A DNA stretch of 64,000 bases from JBBREP01 sp036501845 (lineage in GTDB: Bacteria > Actinomycetota > Acidimicrobiia > IMCC26256 > PALSA-610). The stretch is from assembly GCA_036501845.1 (NCBI GenBank), contig DASXZO010000040.1, positions 62,001 to 126,000 on the forward strand, written 5' to 3'. Position numbers and translations under genes: made by a program. Position 1 is the first letter of the stretch. Each line of letters begins with the position of its first letter. Under the pieces are notes generated by a model. That model made no database searches. It saw only the letters and a program-made list of their open reading frames with translations, and was not told the DNA's origin. Below, in pieces: positions 1 to 8,607 of the stretch.

Positions 1-661
1 TGGCGTCGTACCCGACGCCGAACAGTTCGTGCGCCTCGATCACTTCGAGGCCCTTGTTGATCAGCGTGGAGCTGTCGACGGTGATCTTCGGGCCCATCGA
101 CCACGTGGGGTGCGCGAGCGCGTCGGCGATGGTGACGTTGGCAAGGTCGGCGCGCGTACGGCCGCGGAACGGTCCGCCGCTCGCTGTCAACACAATGCGG
201 CGCACTTCGCTGGGCCGACCGGCGCGCAAGCATTGATAGATCGCCGAATGCTCCGAATCCACCGGCGCGATCTCGCCGCCGCCGTCGGCGCGCGCCTTGG
301 CGACCACGGGTCCGCCGGCGATGAGGCTCTCCTTGTTGGCGAGCGCCAGGCGCTTGCCCGCGCGCAACGCCGCGAGCGTGGCGGGAAGGCCCGCGAAGCC
401 GACCACCCCGTTGAGCACCACATCGGCCTCCGACGCCGCGGCCAGCGCGGCGAGGTCGGCACCCGGGTCGGAGCTCTGGGCGGCCAGCACGGTGCGCTCA
501 CAGGCCACGTGATGGTCGCGGCACTGCTCGGCGAGCAGCTCGGCGTTGCTGCCCGCGGCCAGCCCCACCACGGCGAAACGGTCGGGGTGGGCGGCGATCA
601 CGTCGAGCGCCTGGGTACCGACCGAGCCCGTCGACCCCAGCACCACCACCTTCACGACCAT
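1..661 (-). CDS. dxr: 1-deoxy-D-xylulose 5-phosphate reductoisomerase, N-terminal part (cut by window edge)
   Basis: DXR converts 1-deoxyxylulose 5-phosphate to MEP with NADPH, the committed step of the non-mevalonate isoprenoid pathway in the cytosol. The visible ~220 residues begin VVVLGSTGSVGTQALDVI, the NADPH-binding GSTGSxG loop, and continue through NGVVGFAGL, LANKESLIAGG and PVDSEHSAIYQCL to GGPFRG, all DXR landmarks. The C-terminus lies beyond base 1. The start is the ATG at 661-659, directly before the VKVVVLG strand. A TANNNT hexamer (671-676 on the minus strand) lies 9 bases upstream. In many actinobacteria dxr directly follows cdsA; here two plus-strand genes separate them. Confidence 0.96.
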   Translation of the reverse strand, partial: MVVKVVVLGSTGSVGTQALDVIAAHPDRFAVVGLAAGSNAELLAEQCRDHHVACERTVLAAQSSDPGADLAALAAASEADVVLNGVVGFAGLPATLAALRAGKRLALANKESLIAGGPVVAKARADGGGEIAPVDSEHSAIYQCLRAGRPSEVRRIVLTASGGPFRGRTRADLANVTIADALAHPTWSMGPKITVDSSTLINKGLEVIEAHELFGVGYDA

Positions 662-774
662 GGACCAACAATCGTAGGGCTGTGGGAAAGGATCGGTAAG
701 GCTGCTTGGGACTTCTCTCAGCCGTTCGCCATACTGGTTCTTCCGATTTCGCCGCATCCGGAGGGCAGCAGCGA

Positions 775-2880
775 GTGCGGACGTTGCGGAACGCCGTCAC
801 GCTCGGGGTCGCGTTCGTTTGCGTGACCGCCGCCACACCGATCACACCCGCGTCGGCGGGCCAGCGAACGACGACCAATCGAACGACGGGCTCGATCACG
901 ATCCAATCGATCGTGGGCGCGCCGTCAGGATCGTTCACACAGGGGAACGACGCGTCACGTGCGCCGTCGGCGTCGAGCGATGGCCGTTACGTCGCGTTCG
1001 AATCGGATGCCACGGACCTCGTGCCCAACGACACGAACGACAGCACCGACGTGTTCCTGCGCGACAACCTCACGCTCGCGGTCACGCGTGTGAGCGCGCT
1101 GCTCGCCAACGGGAAACAGACCAACGACGACAGCTACGACGCGACGATCTCGGCCGACGGCAGCAAGGTCGCGTACGTGAGCAACGCCGACGGGATCACG
1201 TCCGACGATCACAACGGCGGCGGCGACGCCTACGTGTACGACACGCACGCGCACACGGTGGTGCGCGCGAGCGTGGCCTCGGGTTACCCGGGCGGCAACC
1301 TCGACGGCAACGACGACGGCATCGACTACACCACGCAAGCCGCGATCAGCGCCGACGGGAACTGGCTCGCGTTCACCACCGACAACGGGCTGTCGATCGT
1401 CGACGGCAACGGCGACAACGACGTGTACCTGCGCGACCTCGTGCACAACACCACCATCCGACTGAGCAACAGTCGCACCGGCGACCCCGATGGCGGTGGT
1501 GGCGAGGCGGCCGCACCGTCGTCCGACGCGTGCGAGATCGCGTACTCGTCGACCGCCAACGACATCGTCGCCCGCGACACCAACATGCAGCCCGACGTGT
1601 TCGTGTACGACCGCTGTAACCGCAGCAAGGTCACGACCTCGAGTCAGAAGCGTGTGCGCATGTCGGTGAGCCCGGCCGGCAACCAGGCGAACGGGCCGAG
1701 CGAAACACCGGCGATCAGCGCCAACGGTCGCTATGTGGTGTTCGCGTCGAAGGCCACCAACCTGGTGGCGCCCACGGTCACCGGCAACCATTGGCAGATC
1801 TACCTGCACGACCGCGACGCCGACGGCAACGGCGTGTTCGACGAGCCCGGCACGGGCAAGACCACCACCACGTTGATCTCCGCCACCGGGCCCGGAGGCA
1901 CGTCCGCCACCAGCGACGCGACGCAGCCCGCGATCAGCGCCGACGGCTGCGTGATCGCGTTCGCGTCGGATGCGCCCACGCAGATCTTCACCGTCGACCG
2001 CTGCCATGGCAACACACGGCAACGCATCACCGTGGGCACCGGTGGCGCCACGCCGAACGGTGCGAGCAGCGCGCCGTCGTTCGAGCCCGACGGCGATCAG
2101 GTGATGTTCCAGTCGGACGCGCGGAACCTCGTGGCCCCCGACACCAACTCGGCCACCGACGTGTTCGCGGCGCGGTGGCGGCCCGACACCCACGCGCCGC
2201 TCCTCGCGAACTCGACGGTCGCCGTGCCGGCGACGTCGTCGGTGTGGGTGCTCAACACCGCGGCGAACAACTTCAAGCCCTCGTGGAGCGGGTGGGATCC
2301 GTCGGGAGTGGCGAGTTACACCGTCGACCTCGCACGGTTCTTCTGGAACAAGGCCGGTGTGGGCACTGCGTACGCGCACTTCTACTCCGACACGGGTGCG
2401 CAGAGCGGCGTGTTCACCGCGTCGGTGCCCGGCACCACATACTGCCTGCGCGTCTCGGCCGAGACCGACGGCGCGCACAACAGTTCCAGCGGCGCCGGAC
2501 CGGCCACGTGCCGAGCGCTGCCACTCGTGGCGACGCAACTGTCGTTCGGCTCGAACTGGACGAAGGAGAATCTCGCCGGCGCGTACGGCGGCACCGCGTA
2601 CCGCACCACCACGAAGGGCGCCACGATGACGCGCACGTTCGTGGCTGCCGACCGGCTCGCGCTCGTCGCCACCACGTGCCCCACGTGCGGCACCGCCGAC
2701 GTGTACCTCGGCAAGACGTTGCTCGCCCACGTGAACCTGGCGTCCGCCACCACCCAGACCGCCACGGTGATTCCGCTCGCGACCTGGTCGTCACTGCACT
2801 CCGGTACCCTCTCGCTCACGGTCACTTCGAGCGGGAAGCCGGTGGTCGTGCAGGGCGTCGGCGTCTACCAGGACCATTGA
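775..2880 (+). CDS. secreted PD40/TolB-type beta-propeller protein
   Basis: Exported protein of about 701 residues, function unknown. The GTG at 775 is chosen because GGAGGG (760-765) sits 9 bases upstream and the product then begins with a signal peptide: basic RTLRN, a hydrophobic stretch, and a likely cut after PASA. An in-frame TTG at 706 would add 23 residues before it. The mature part carries repeated blades of the form ISADGxxVAFxSxAxxLVxxDTN and DVFxxD, the PD40/TolB propeller signature, giving about six blades over residues 45-480. A fibronectin-like region (ASYTVDL, TYCLRVSAETD) and a further beta domain follow. No catalytic motif was seen. It may bind ligands or the cell surface. 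A second exported gene follows after 10 bases. Confidence 0.85.
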   Translation: MRTLRNAVTLGVAFVCVTAATPITPASAGQRTTTNRTTGSITIQSIVGAPSGSFTQGNDASRAPSASSDGRYVAFESDATDLVPNDTNDSTDVFLRDNLTLAVTRVSALLANGKQTNDDSYDATISADGSKVAYVSNADGITSDDHNGGGDAYVYDTHAHTVVRASVASGYPGGNLDGNDDGIDYTTQAAISADGNWLAFTTDNGLSIVDGNGDNDVYLRDLVHNTTIRLSNSRTGDPDGGGGEAAAPSSDACEIAYSSTANDIVARDTNMQPDVFVYDRCNRSKVTTSSQKRVRMSVSPAGNQANGPSETPAISANGRYVVFASKATNLVAPTVTGNHWQIYLHDRDADGNGVFDEPGTGKTTTTLISATGPGGTSATSDATQPAISADGCVIAFASDAPTQIFTVDRCHGNTRQRITVGTGGATPNGASSAPSFEPDGDQVMFQSDARNLVAPDTNSATDVFAARWRPDTHAPLLANSTVAVPATSSVWVLNTAANNFKPSWSGWDPSGVASYTVDLARFFWNKAGVGTAYAHFYSDTGAQSGVFTASVPGTTYCLRVSAETDGAHNSSSGAGPATCRALPLVATQLSFGSNWTKENLAGAYGGTAYRTTTKGATMTRTFVAADRLALVATTCPTCGTADVYLGKTLLAHVNLASATTQTATVIPLATWSSLHSGTLSLTVTSSGKPVVVQGVGVYQDH

Positions 2881-2890
2881 GTTTCCGCCC

Positions 2891-3553
2891 GTGAGCGAAG
2901 CGACCGAAGAGAACGAAGAGACTGGCGTCAACCGCCAGTTGGTAGTGGGCGGCATCATCGTTGCGGTCACGCTCGCGATTGCCGCGTGGCTCGCGTACGG
3001 CGTGGTGCAACGGTCGTCGACCTCGCCGCGCGCCGCCGGGCTCGTGCCCGACGGTTCGAATGGCGCGAGCCTCACGACGCCGAGACGGCCCGGCCAAACC
3101 GACAGCACCTCGTCGACCGGCAAGGGCAAGGGCAAAGGCGCCGGTACGAGCACCACGGTGGGCGTCGGCACGCATCACGGCAGCATCCCGCCGACGACGA
3201 CCCCGGCAACGTTCGCCAACGGGCCGAAGGGCGGCATCAGCGCCAAGCAGTTCGCGATCCTGTGGCCGGCCTACTCCCAAGCGTGGCTCGCCGAGTGCCA
3301 CAGCATCTGGAGCCACTCGTCGAACGGGAAGCTCTACGACCCCGAAGATGTCGGCTCGTACTACACCGTCGACGACTGCACCCACACGCTCGACACGCTG
3401 TTCTTAACCGCCGACATCACCACCGTCGCTCGGGCGAAGGCGGAAGGCGCCACCGACGCGGCCAGCTTCACCTCGCAGCTCACGCTGTCGGGCCAGCTGT
3501 GCTGGGTGGACCCCGCCACCGATGTGGTGGAGCATTGCTGGGACGGGACCTAG
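2891..3553 (+). CDS. single-pass membrane-anchored protein of unknown function
   Basis: I do not recognise a family. The 220-residue product has an acidic N-terminus (SEATEENEETG), one membrane helix at about residues 17-38, and an extracytoplasmic Ser/Thr/Gly/Lys-rich linker (GKGKGKGAGTSTT) leading to a C-terminal domain of about 110 residues. That domain contains paired cysteines (AECHSIW, VDDCTH, LCWVD, EHCWDG) that could form disulfides. GTG at 2891 follows the previous stop by 10 bases, so the two genes are probably cotranscribed. It converges with cdsA on a shared CTAG at 3550-3553. Confidence 0.75.
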   Translation: MSEATEENEETGVNRQLVVGGIIVAVTLAIAAWLAYGVVQRSSTSPRAAGLVPDGSNGASLTTPRRPGQTDSTSSTGKGKGKGAGTSTTVGVGTHHGSIPPTTTPATFANGPKGGISAKQFAILWPAYSQAWLAECHSIWSHSSNGKLYDPEDVGSYYTVDDCTHTLDTLFLTADITTVARAKAEGATDAASFTSQLTLSGQLCWVDPATDVVEHCWDGT

Positions 3554-5169
3554 AACATCTTGAGGTGCAGCGTCACGTAGTACGCGACCGGCAGCGCGAA
3601 CAGCATGCCGTCGAAGCGGTCGAGGAATCCGCCGTGGCCGGGCAACAGCGTGCCGAAGTCCTTCACGCCGAGGTCGCGCTTCAGCATCGACTCGCACAGG
3701 TCGCCCACGAGCGCGGCGACGCCCAGCAGCAGACCGGTCGCTGCGAGCACGAGCACCTTGTGGCCCTTCCACGGGGCGAGGTGCGGCAGGACGAGGATCG
3801 CCACGAGCAGCGAAGCGATCACCCCGGCGAGGGTGCCCTCCACCGTCTTTCCGGGTGACGTATTCGGTGCGATCGGCGCGCTGCCGAGCCGGCTGCCCGC
3901 GAAGTAGCCGATCACGTCGTACGCCACCACCACGAGCACGGTGCCGATGAGCAAGCCCACGCCGTCGGGGCCGCGCTGCAACAGCAGGCCGGCGTAGCCG
4001 CCGAGACCGCCCACGTAGCAGAACACCATCACGCTGATCGCCACACCGATCACCGGACGGCCCGGCCCGACGCGCCAGAGGAACCACACGAACGACACCA
4101 CGGTGACGAGCGCGAACAAGATCGCGAACGGACCCATCCCGGCCGCGGCGCCGGCCGACGTCGTGACGTTCGCGCCCTTCAACGGCACGAGCGGCGCGGC
4201 CGCGCACGCCACCACCACGGGCAGCGTGGCTGGGCGCAAGCCCTTCGCCTGCAAGATGGCGCAGAGCTCGAAACCGCAGATCGCGATCACGACGGCGGCG
4301 AGCAACGCGGTCCAGGTCTGGCCGAGCGTGAACGCGATCACCGCGACGATCCCGAAGATGAACGCGGTGAGAAGTGCCACCGGAAGGTCGCGCCCGCTCG
4401 ATGGCAGCACGTCGCCCGCGCTGCCCGAGCTTGCGGCCGCAGCACCGGCGGCGGCAGGAGCGGCGCGGCGAGTACCGCCTGGACGCGGCGCGGGGCGAGC
4501 TTCGGGCGTGGACGTGACGACCGCGCGCGTACCGCTGCGGCGGCGGGCGCGCACTTGGGCGACGAAGGTCTCGTCGTCGTCGGCGGGCTGCGCCGGCTCG
4601 CGTCCTCTCATCGCGCCGAGGCGCTCGTCGTCGCCGGCCGCGTCGCCCAGGACCGCGACGTCGCTGTCGGACCAGTCGTCGCCGGCGTCGCGAAAACGCG
4701 GGCTGCTCCCGGTGTCGTCGACGCCGACCACGGGCACCTGCCCAGTGGGAGGCTCCGACCAGTGCGGCAGGGCTTCGACCTCGCCGGTGTTCATCGGCGC
4801 CTCGGCGCGCGTGTCGGCCGGCGCATCGACCGGTCGGGCGTAGTCGGGCTCGAGCCACGACGGGCTGTCGAGCTCGGAATCTTCGGCCACCGGAGGCTCG
4901 GCCTCGACGGGATCGGCCTCGACCGGATCGGCTTGGGCCGACCAGGTGGGGCCGTCCTCGCTCGTCATCTCGGCCCACGTACGGTCGTCGGCCGGCTCGG
5001 CGTGCTCGGCCGGCTCGGCGTGCGTCACCGGGAGCGCCTCGGTGGCGTCGTCCTCACCCATGGCGGCGCGGCGGTCGGCTTCGATCGCAGCTGCTTCTTG
5101 CGCGCCGAGGATGCGCACCCCCTCGGTGGTGGGGGTACTGCGCTCGGGATGGTCGTCGTTCTCTGCCAC
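3550..5169 (-). CDS. cdsA: phosphatidate cytidylyltransferase with long acidic N-terminal extension
   Basis: CdsA makes CDP-diacylglycerol from CTP and phosphatidic acid in the membrane, feeding phospholipid synthesis. The C-terminal half (about residues 255-539) has roughly eight hydrophobic segments and ends with the family signature: SMLKRDLGVKDFG followed by PGHGGFLDRFD, whose Asp and His residues bind metal and substrate. The first ~240 residues are unusual: acidic, Pro/Ala/Glu-rich, with imperfect repeats (HAEPAEHAEPADD, DPVEADPVEAEPP), and no membrane segment. The usual family length is about 260-310. GTG at 5169 is used. It belongs to the rpsB-tsf-pyrH-frr-cdsA run on the same strand. 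Confidence 0.95.
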   Translation of the reverse strand: MAENDDHPERSTPTTEGVRILGAQEAAAIEADRRAAMGEDDATEALPVTHAEPAEHAEPADDRTWAEMTSEDGPTWSAQADPVEADPVEAEPPVAEDSELDSPSWLEPDYARPVDAPADTRAEAPMNTGEVEALPHWSEPPTGQVPVVGVDDTGSSPRFRDAGDDWSDSDVAVLGDAAGDDERLGAMRGREPAQPADDDETFVAQVRARRRSGTRAVVTSTPEARPAPRPGGTRRAAPAAAGAAAASSGSAGDVLPSSGRDLPVALLTAFIFGIVAVIAFTLGQTWTALLAAVVIAICGFELCAILQAKGLRPATLPVVVACAAAPLVPLKGANVTTSAGAAAGMGPFAILFALVTVVSFVWFLWRVGPGRPVIGVAISVMVFCYVGGLGGYAGLLLQRGPDGVGLLIGTVLVVVAYDVIGYFAGSRLGSAPIAPNTSPGKTVEGTLAGVIASLLVAILVLPHLAPWKGHKVLVLAATGLLLGVAALVGDLCESMLKRDLGVKDFGTLLPGHGGFLDRFDGMLFALPVAYYVTLHLKMF

Positions 5170-5238
5170 CAGCGTCTCCCCCGATCAACCGGACTGCGGG
5201 CCCGAGTTCGTGGCTGGTACCCGACGCGGACGTTACCG

Positions 5239-5799
5239 TCACACCTCGAGCAGCTCGCGTTCCTTGTGCTCGAGCGCCTTGTCGATGTCGGCCACCACGT
5301 CGTGGGTGAGCTTGTCGAGCTCCTTCTCGATGCGCGACAGCTCGTCGTCGCTGATCTCGCCGTCCTTGGCGAGGTGCTCGAGCTCCTGGCGCATGTGGCG
5401 CCGCACGTTGCGCACCGCCACCCGGCCGTCCTCGGCCTTGGCCTTGGCGAGCTTCACGAACTCCTTGCGCCGCTCCTGGGTGAGCTCGGGGAACACGAGG
5501 CGGATGTGCTCGCCGTCGTTCCCCGGGTTCACGCCGAGATCGCTCGCCTGAATCGCCTTCTCGATCGCCTTCAGCGCACCCTTGTCGTAAGGCGACACCA
5601 TGAGCACGCGCGGCTCCGGCACCGAGAAACCCGCGAGCTGCTGGAGCGGGACCTCCGAGCCGTAGTAGTAGACCCTCAACTTCTCGACGAGCGCAGGGTT
5701 GGCGCGCCCGGTGCGCAGCGTGCCGAACTCGGCCAGCATGTGCTCGACCGCCTTGTGCATCTTGTCCTTGCACTCGTCGACATGCGGGTCCGTCGTCAT
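5239..5799 (-). CDS. frr: ribosome recycling factor
   Basis: RRF works with EF-G to split post-termination ribosomes. The 186-residue product shows the full fold: LRTGRANPALVEKL in domain I, PLQQLAGFSVPEPR and SPYDKGALKAIEKAI in the hinge and domain II, then LTQERRKEFVKLAK and VRNVRR in the long helices, at the normal family length. The ATG at 5799 is preferred over the adjacent in-frame TTG at 5802 because AGGAG lies 8 bases before it. It sits 35 bases after pyrH and before cdsA, the standard bacterial order. Confidence 0.97.
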   Translation of the reverse strand: MTTDPHVDECKDKMHKAVEHMLAEFGTLRTGRANPALVEKLRVYYYGSEVPLQQLAGFSVPEPRVLMVSPYDKGALKAIEKAIQASDLGVNPGNDGEHIRLVFPELTQERRKEFVKLAKAKAEDGRVAVRNVRRHMRQELEHLAKDGEISDDELSRIEKELDKLTHDVVADIDKALEHKERELLEV

Positions 5800-5834
5800 C
5801 AACTCGTCTCCTGTCGCAACCCAGCCGTCAGCGG

Positions 5835-6563
5835 TCAGCTCGTGTGAACGAGCGTACCGATCGGCTCACCGAGCAGCGCCCGACGGATGTTGCCCGGCTC
5901 CATCACGTTGAACACGATGATCGGAAGCGAGTTGTCCTTGCAGAACGTGATGGCCGTGGAGTCCATCACTTCGAGCCCACGCGTGATCACCTCGAGATGG
6001 CTCACCGCGTCGAGCTTCACCGCGGTGGGATCCTTGCGGGGATCGGCCGAGTACACGCCGTCGACACCCGAGTGCGTGCCCTTCAACACCGCGTCGGCAC
6101 CGATCTCGGCGGCACGCAACGCCGCGGTGGTGTCGGTGGTGAAGTAGGGGTTGCCGGTGCCCGCGGCGAAGATGACGATGCGCTGCTTCTCGAGGTGCCG
6201 GCGCGCGCGCAACGGGATGTAGGGCTCGGCGATCTGCGCCATCGAGATCGCGGTCTGCACACGCGTGGGCTGGCCCGACGCTTCGAGCGAGTCCTGCAGT
6301 GCCAGGCCGTTGATGACCGTGGCGAGCATGCCCATGTAGTCGGCCCGCGCGCGGTCCATGCCCCGCCGCGCGCCCGACAGGCCGCGCCAGATGTTGCCGC
6401 CGCCGACCACGATCGCCAGCTCGACGCCGAACTCGTTGCGCACCGCACTGATCTCGTCGGCGATGCGGGTGACGACCTCGGCGTCGATGCCGTAACCGAT
6501 TCTCTGGTCGGCGAACGCTTCGCCCGAAAGCTTGAGGACGACTCGGCGGTAGTGCGAGCTCAA
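5835..6563 (-). CDS. pyrH: UMP kinase
   Basis: PyrH phosphorylates UMP to UDP, is hexameric and is normally allosterically controlled by UTP and GTP. The 242-residue product starts HYRRVVLKLSGEAFADQ and has the nucleotide-binding VVGGGNIWRG, YMGMLATVINGLALQ, GTGNPYFTTDTTAALRA and the DGVYSADPRKDP loop, all typical of bacterial UMP kinase. The TTG at 6563 is chosen as start: it lies one base after the tsf stop, has GAGG 7 bases upstream, and gives the expected N-terminus. Upstream residues in the same frame are tsf sequence read out of frame. Confidence 0.95.
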   Translation of the reverse strand: MSSHYRRVVLKLSGEAFADQRIGYGIDAEVVTRIADEISAVRNEFGVELAIVVGGGNIWRGLSGARRGMDRARADYMGMLATVINGLALQDSLEASGQPTRVQTAISMAQIAEPYIPLRARRHLEKQRIVIFAAGTGNPYFTTDTTAALRAAEIGADAVLKGTHSGVDGVYSADPRKDPTAVKLDAVSHLEVITRGLEVMDSTAITFCKDNSLPIIVFNVMEPGNIRRALLGEPIGTLVHTS

Positions 6564-6564
6564 A

Positions 6565-7404
6565 TCAGTCCTCGCCGATCTTGATGCGCACGAAGCGTGC
6601 GATCTTGGCGCCGTCGCCGAGCACACCGACGATCTGGCCGACGGTCTGCTTCGGCTCCTTCACGAACGGTTGCTCCTCGAGCACCACCGTCTTGAAGTAG
6701 CCGTTGAGCTTGCCGTCGATGATCTTCGGCCACGCCTGCTCGGGCTTGCCCTCTTCCTTGGTCTGCGCCTCGAACACCGCGCGCTCGCGCGCGACGTCGT
6801 CGGCGGGCACCTCGTCGCGGCGCACGTAGCGCGGCGCCGCACTCGCGATGTGGAGCGCGACATCGTGCGCCACCTCGGCGGCGCGCGGCCCGGCCGAACC
6901 CGTGACCTCCACGAGCACGCCGATCACACCGCGCTCGCTCTGGATGTGCTTGTACGCGTCGAGCACACCGCCGGCAGTCTCGAAGCGCGCGATCCGGCCG
7001 AGCTCGATCTTCTCGCCCATCGTCGCCGACATCTGCGCCACGTGCTCGCCCACCGTGACGCCCTCGAAGGAGAGGTTCGCCACGTCGTCGGCACCGCTCG
7101 TGGCCACGAGCTTCGCCAGCGCCGCGACGGCCGCCTTGAACTGGTCGCCCTTGGCCACGAAGTCGGTCTCGCAGTTGAGCTCCACCACCGCGGCCACGTT
7201 GCCGTCGAGGAACACGTCGACCGCGCCCTGATCGGCCGCGCGGCCCTCGCGCTTCGCCGCGCCCGCGAGGCCCTTCTCGCGCAGCCAGTCCTTGGCCCGC
7301 TCCACGTCGCCCGAGTTCTCCTCGAGTGCCTTCTTGCAGTCCATCATCCCGGCGCCCGTGATCTTGCGGAGCGCCGCCACATTCTTGGCCGAGATCTCAG
7401 CCAT
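6565..7404 (-). CDS. tsf: elongation factor Ts
   Basis: EF-Ts recycles EF-Tu-GDP to EF-Tu-GTP. The 279-residue product begins MAEISAKNVAALRKITGAGM, the UBA-like N-terminal domain, and has the TDFVAK motif (NCETDFVAKGDQF) that contacts EF-Tu, followed by two core subdomains and EQPFVKEPKQTVGQ near the end. The ATG at 7404 overlaps the rpsB stop as ATGGCTGA (8 bases shared), so translation is probably coupled to rpsB. pyrH starts one base after its stop. Confidence 0.97.
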   Translation of the reverse strand: MAEISAKNVAALRKITGAGMMDCKKALEENSGDVERAKDWLREKGLAGAAKREGRAADQGAVDVFLDGNVAAVVELNCETDFVAKGDQFKAAVAALAKLVATSGADDVANLSFEGVTVGEHVAQMSATMGEKIELGRIARFETAGGVLDAYKHIQSERGVIGVLVEVTGSAGPRAAEVAHDVALHIASAAPRYVRRDEVPADDVARERAVFEAQTKEEGKPEQAWPKIIDGKLNGYFKTVVLEEQPFVKEPKQTVGQIVGVLGDGAKIARFVRIKIGED

Positions 7405-8413
7405 TGTCGGTTCCCTCACTCGTCGTGTCGTTCGTGCTGCTGGTGTCGCCCGAGCCCCCCTCGGGCGCGTCGATCGTGGCGGTTGCGGTGCCGCTGCCGG
7501 CAGTGTCGGCGGCCTCGGTGCCGCCGCTCGCCGCCGCGGCTTCCTTGGCCTGCGCGGCGCGACGTTCGATCTCGCGCTGCTGCGACGCCGCGGCGTCGCG
7601 GGCCGCCTGCTGGCGGGCCTGGAACTCGGCTTCCTGCTCGGGCGTGCGCGCCGGACGGGCCGGTGCCGCCGGCGCCGCGCTCGCGCCGCCGCCGCTGTCG
7701 TTGCCGCCCTGGCGGGCGTTGCGCTTGGCGCCGATCTGGTGACCTTCGATCACCGCGTCGGCGATCACCCGGCACATCAGGTTCGCCGAACGGATGGCGT
7801 CGTCGTTGCCGGGGATCACGTACTGGATCACGTCGGGGTCGCAGTTGGTGTCGACCACCGCGACCACCGGGATGCCGAGACGGTTCGCCTCGGTGACCGC
7901 GATGTGCTCCTTCTTGGTGTCGATCACGAACACCGCGCTCGGGAGCCGCTCGAGGTTCTTGATGCCGCCGAGGTTGCGCTCGAGCTTCGTGGCCTCGCGG
8001 CGCAGCTTGAGCCCTTCCTTCTTGATCATCTGGTCGACCTCGCCGGTGTCGATCACGCGCTGCAACTCGCGCAGCTTCGACGTGCGGCCGTGGACGGTCT
8101 GGAAGTTCGTGAGCATGCCGCCGAGCCAGCGGAAGTTCACGTAGGGCATGTTGCAGCTCGCGGCGTGACGCGCGACCGGCTCTTGGGCCTGCTTCTTGGT
8201 GCCGACGAACAGCACCGTGCCGCCGTTCGCGACGGTCTCGCGGACGAACTTGTACGACTCCTCGATCCCGCCCAGCGTCTGGTGCAGATCGACGATGTAG
8301 ATGCCCGACCGCTCCCCGAACAGGAAGCGCTTCATCTTCGGGTTCCATCGCCTCGTCTGGTGGCCGAAGTGCACTCCGGCATCGAGGAGTTGACGCATCG
8401 TGACGACGGCCAT
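7397..8413 (-). CDS. rpsB: 30S ribosomal protein uS2 with long C-terminal tail
   Basis: Ribosomal protein S2 binds the 30S subunit near the mRNA exit. The product starts MRQLLDAGVHFGHQTRRWNP and contains RFLFGERSGIYIVDLHQT, FVGTKKQAQEPV and FVIDTKKEHIAVTEANRLGIP, all diagnostic. The S2 core ends near residue 230. About 105 further residues are low complexity: Ala/Gln/Arg-rich (RQQAARDAAASQQREIERRA), then Gly/Thr/Ser/Asp-rich. The ATG at 8413 has GGGAGG upstream. A candidate promoter lies at about 8540, and the stop overlaps tsf. Confidence 0.97.
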   Translation of the reverse strand: MAVVTMRQLLDAGVHFGHQTRRWNPKMKRFLFGERSGIYIVDLHQTLGGIEESYKFVRETVANGGTVLFVGTKKQAQEPVARHAASCNMPYVNFRWLGGMLTNFQTVHGRTSKLRELQRVIDTGEVDQMIKKEGLKLRREATKLERNLGGIKNLERLPSAVFVIDTKKEHIAVTEANRLGIPVVAVVDTNCDPDVIQYVIPGNDDAIRSANLMCRVIADAVIEGHQIGAKRNARQGGNDSGGGASAAPAAPARPARTPEQEAEFQARQQAARDAAASQQREIERRAAQAKEAAAASGGTEAADTAGSGTATATIDAPEGGSGDTSSTNDTTSEGTDNG

Positions 8414-8539
8414 GGCCGTGCCTCCCTTGGTTGGTGCAACCGCTCGCGCCAGCCCGCAGGCAAACTCGCCGGCGGACCACCTCGGGGTAGCGAGCGGGTG
8501 GTCGGTTGAGCCCTCGATCGGTCGACCGAGCGGCGCAAC

Positions 8540-8545
8540 AGTGTA
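8540..8545 (-). promoter_or_regulatory. candidate -10 element for rpsB operon
   Basis: On the minus strand TACACT lies 127 bases upstream of the rpsB start, in the 194-base gap between the M23 gene and rpsB. No clear -35 is visible at 16-18 bases, so the call is weak. The gap holds no other recognisable gene. A long leader would be compatible with S2 autoregulation, but I see no recognised S2-binding structure. Confidence 0.3.
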
Positions 8546-8607
8546 CCGGGCCATCCAACCCGCTCCCGAAGCCGTTTCGCACCGACCCGGCGACGGCATC
8601 GGCCGGC

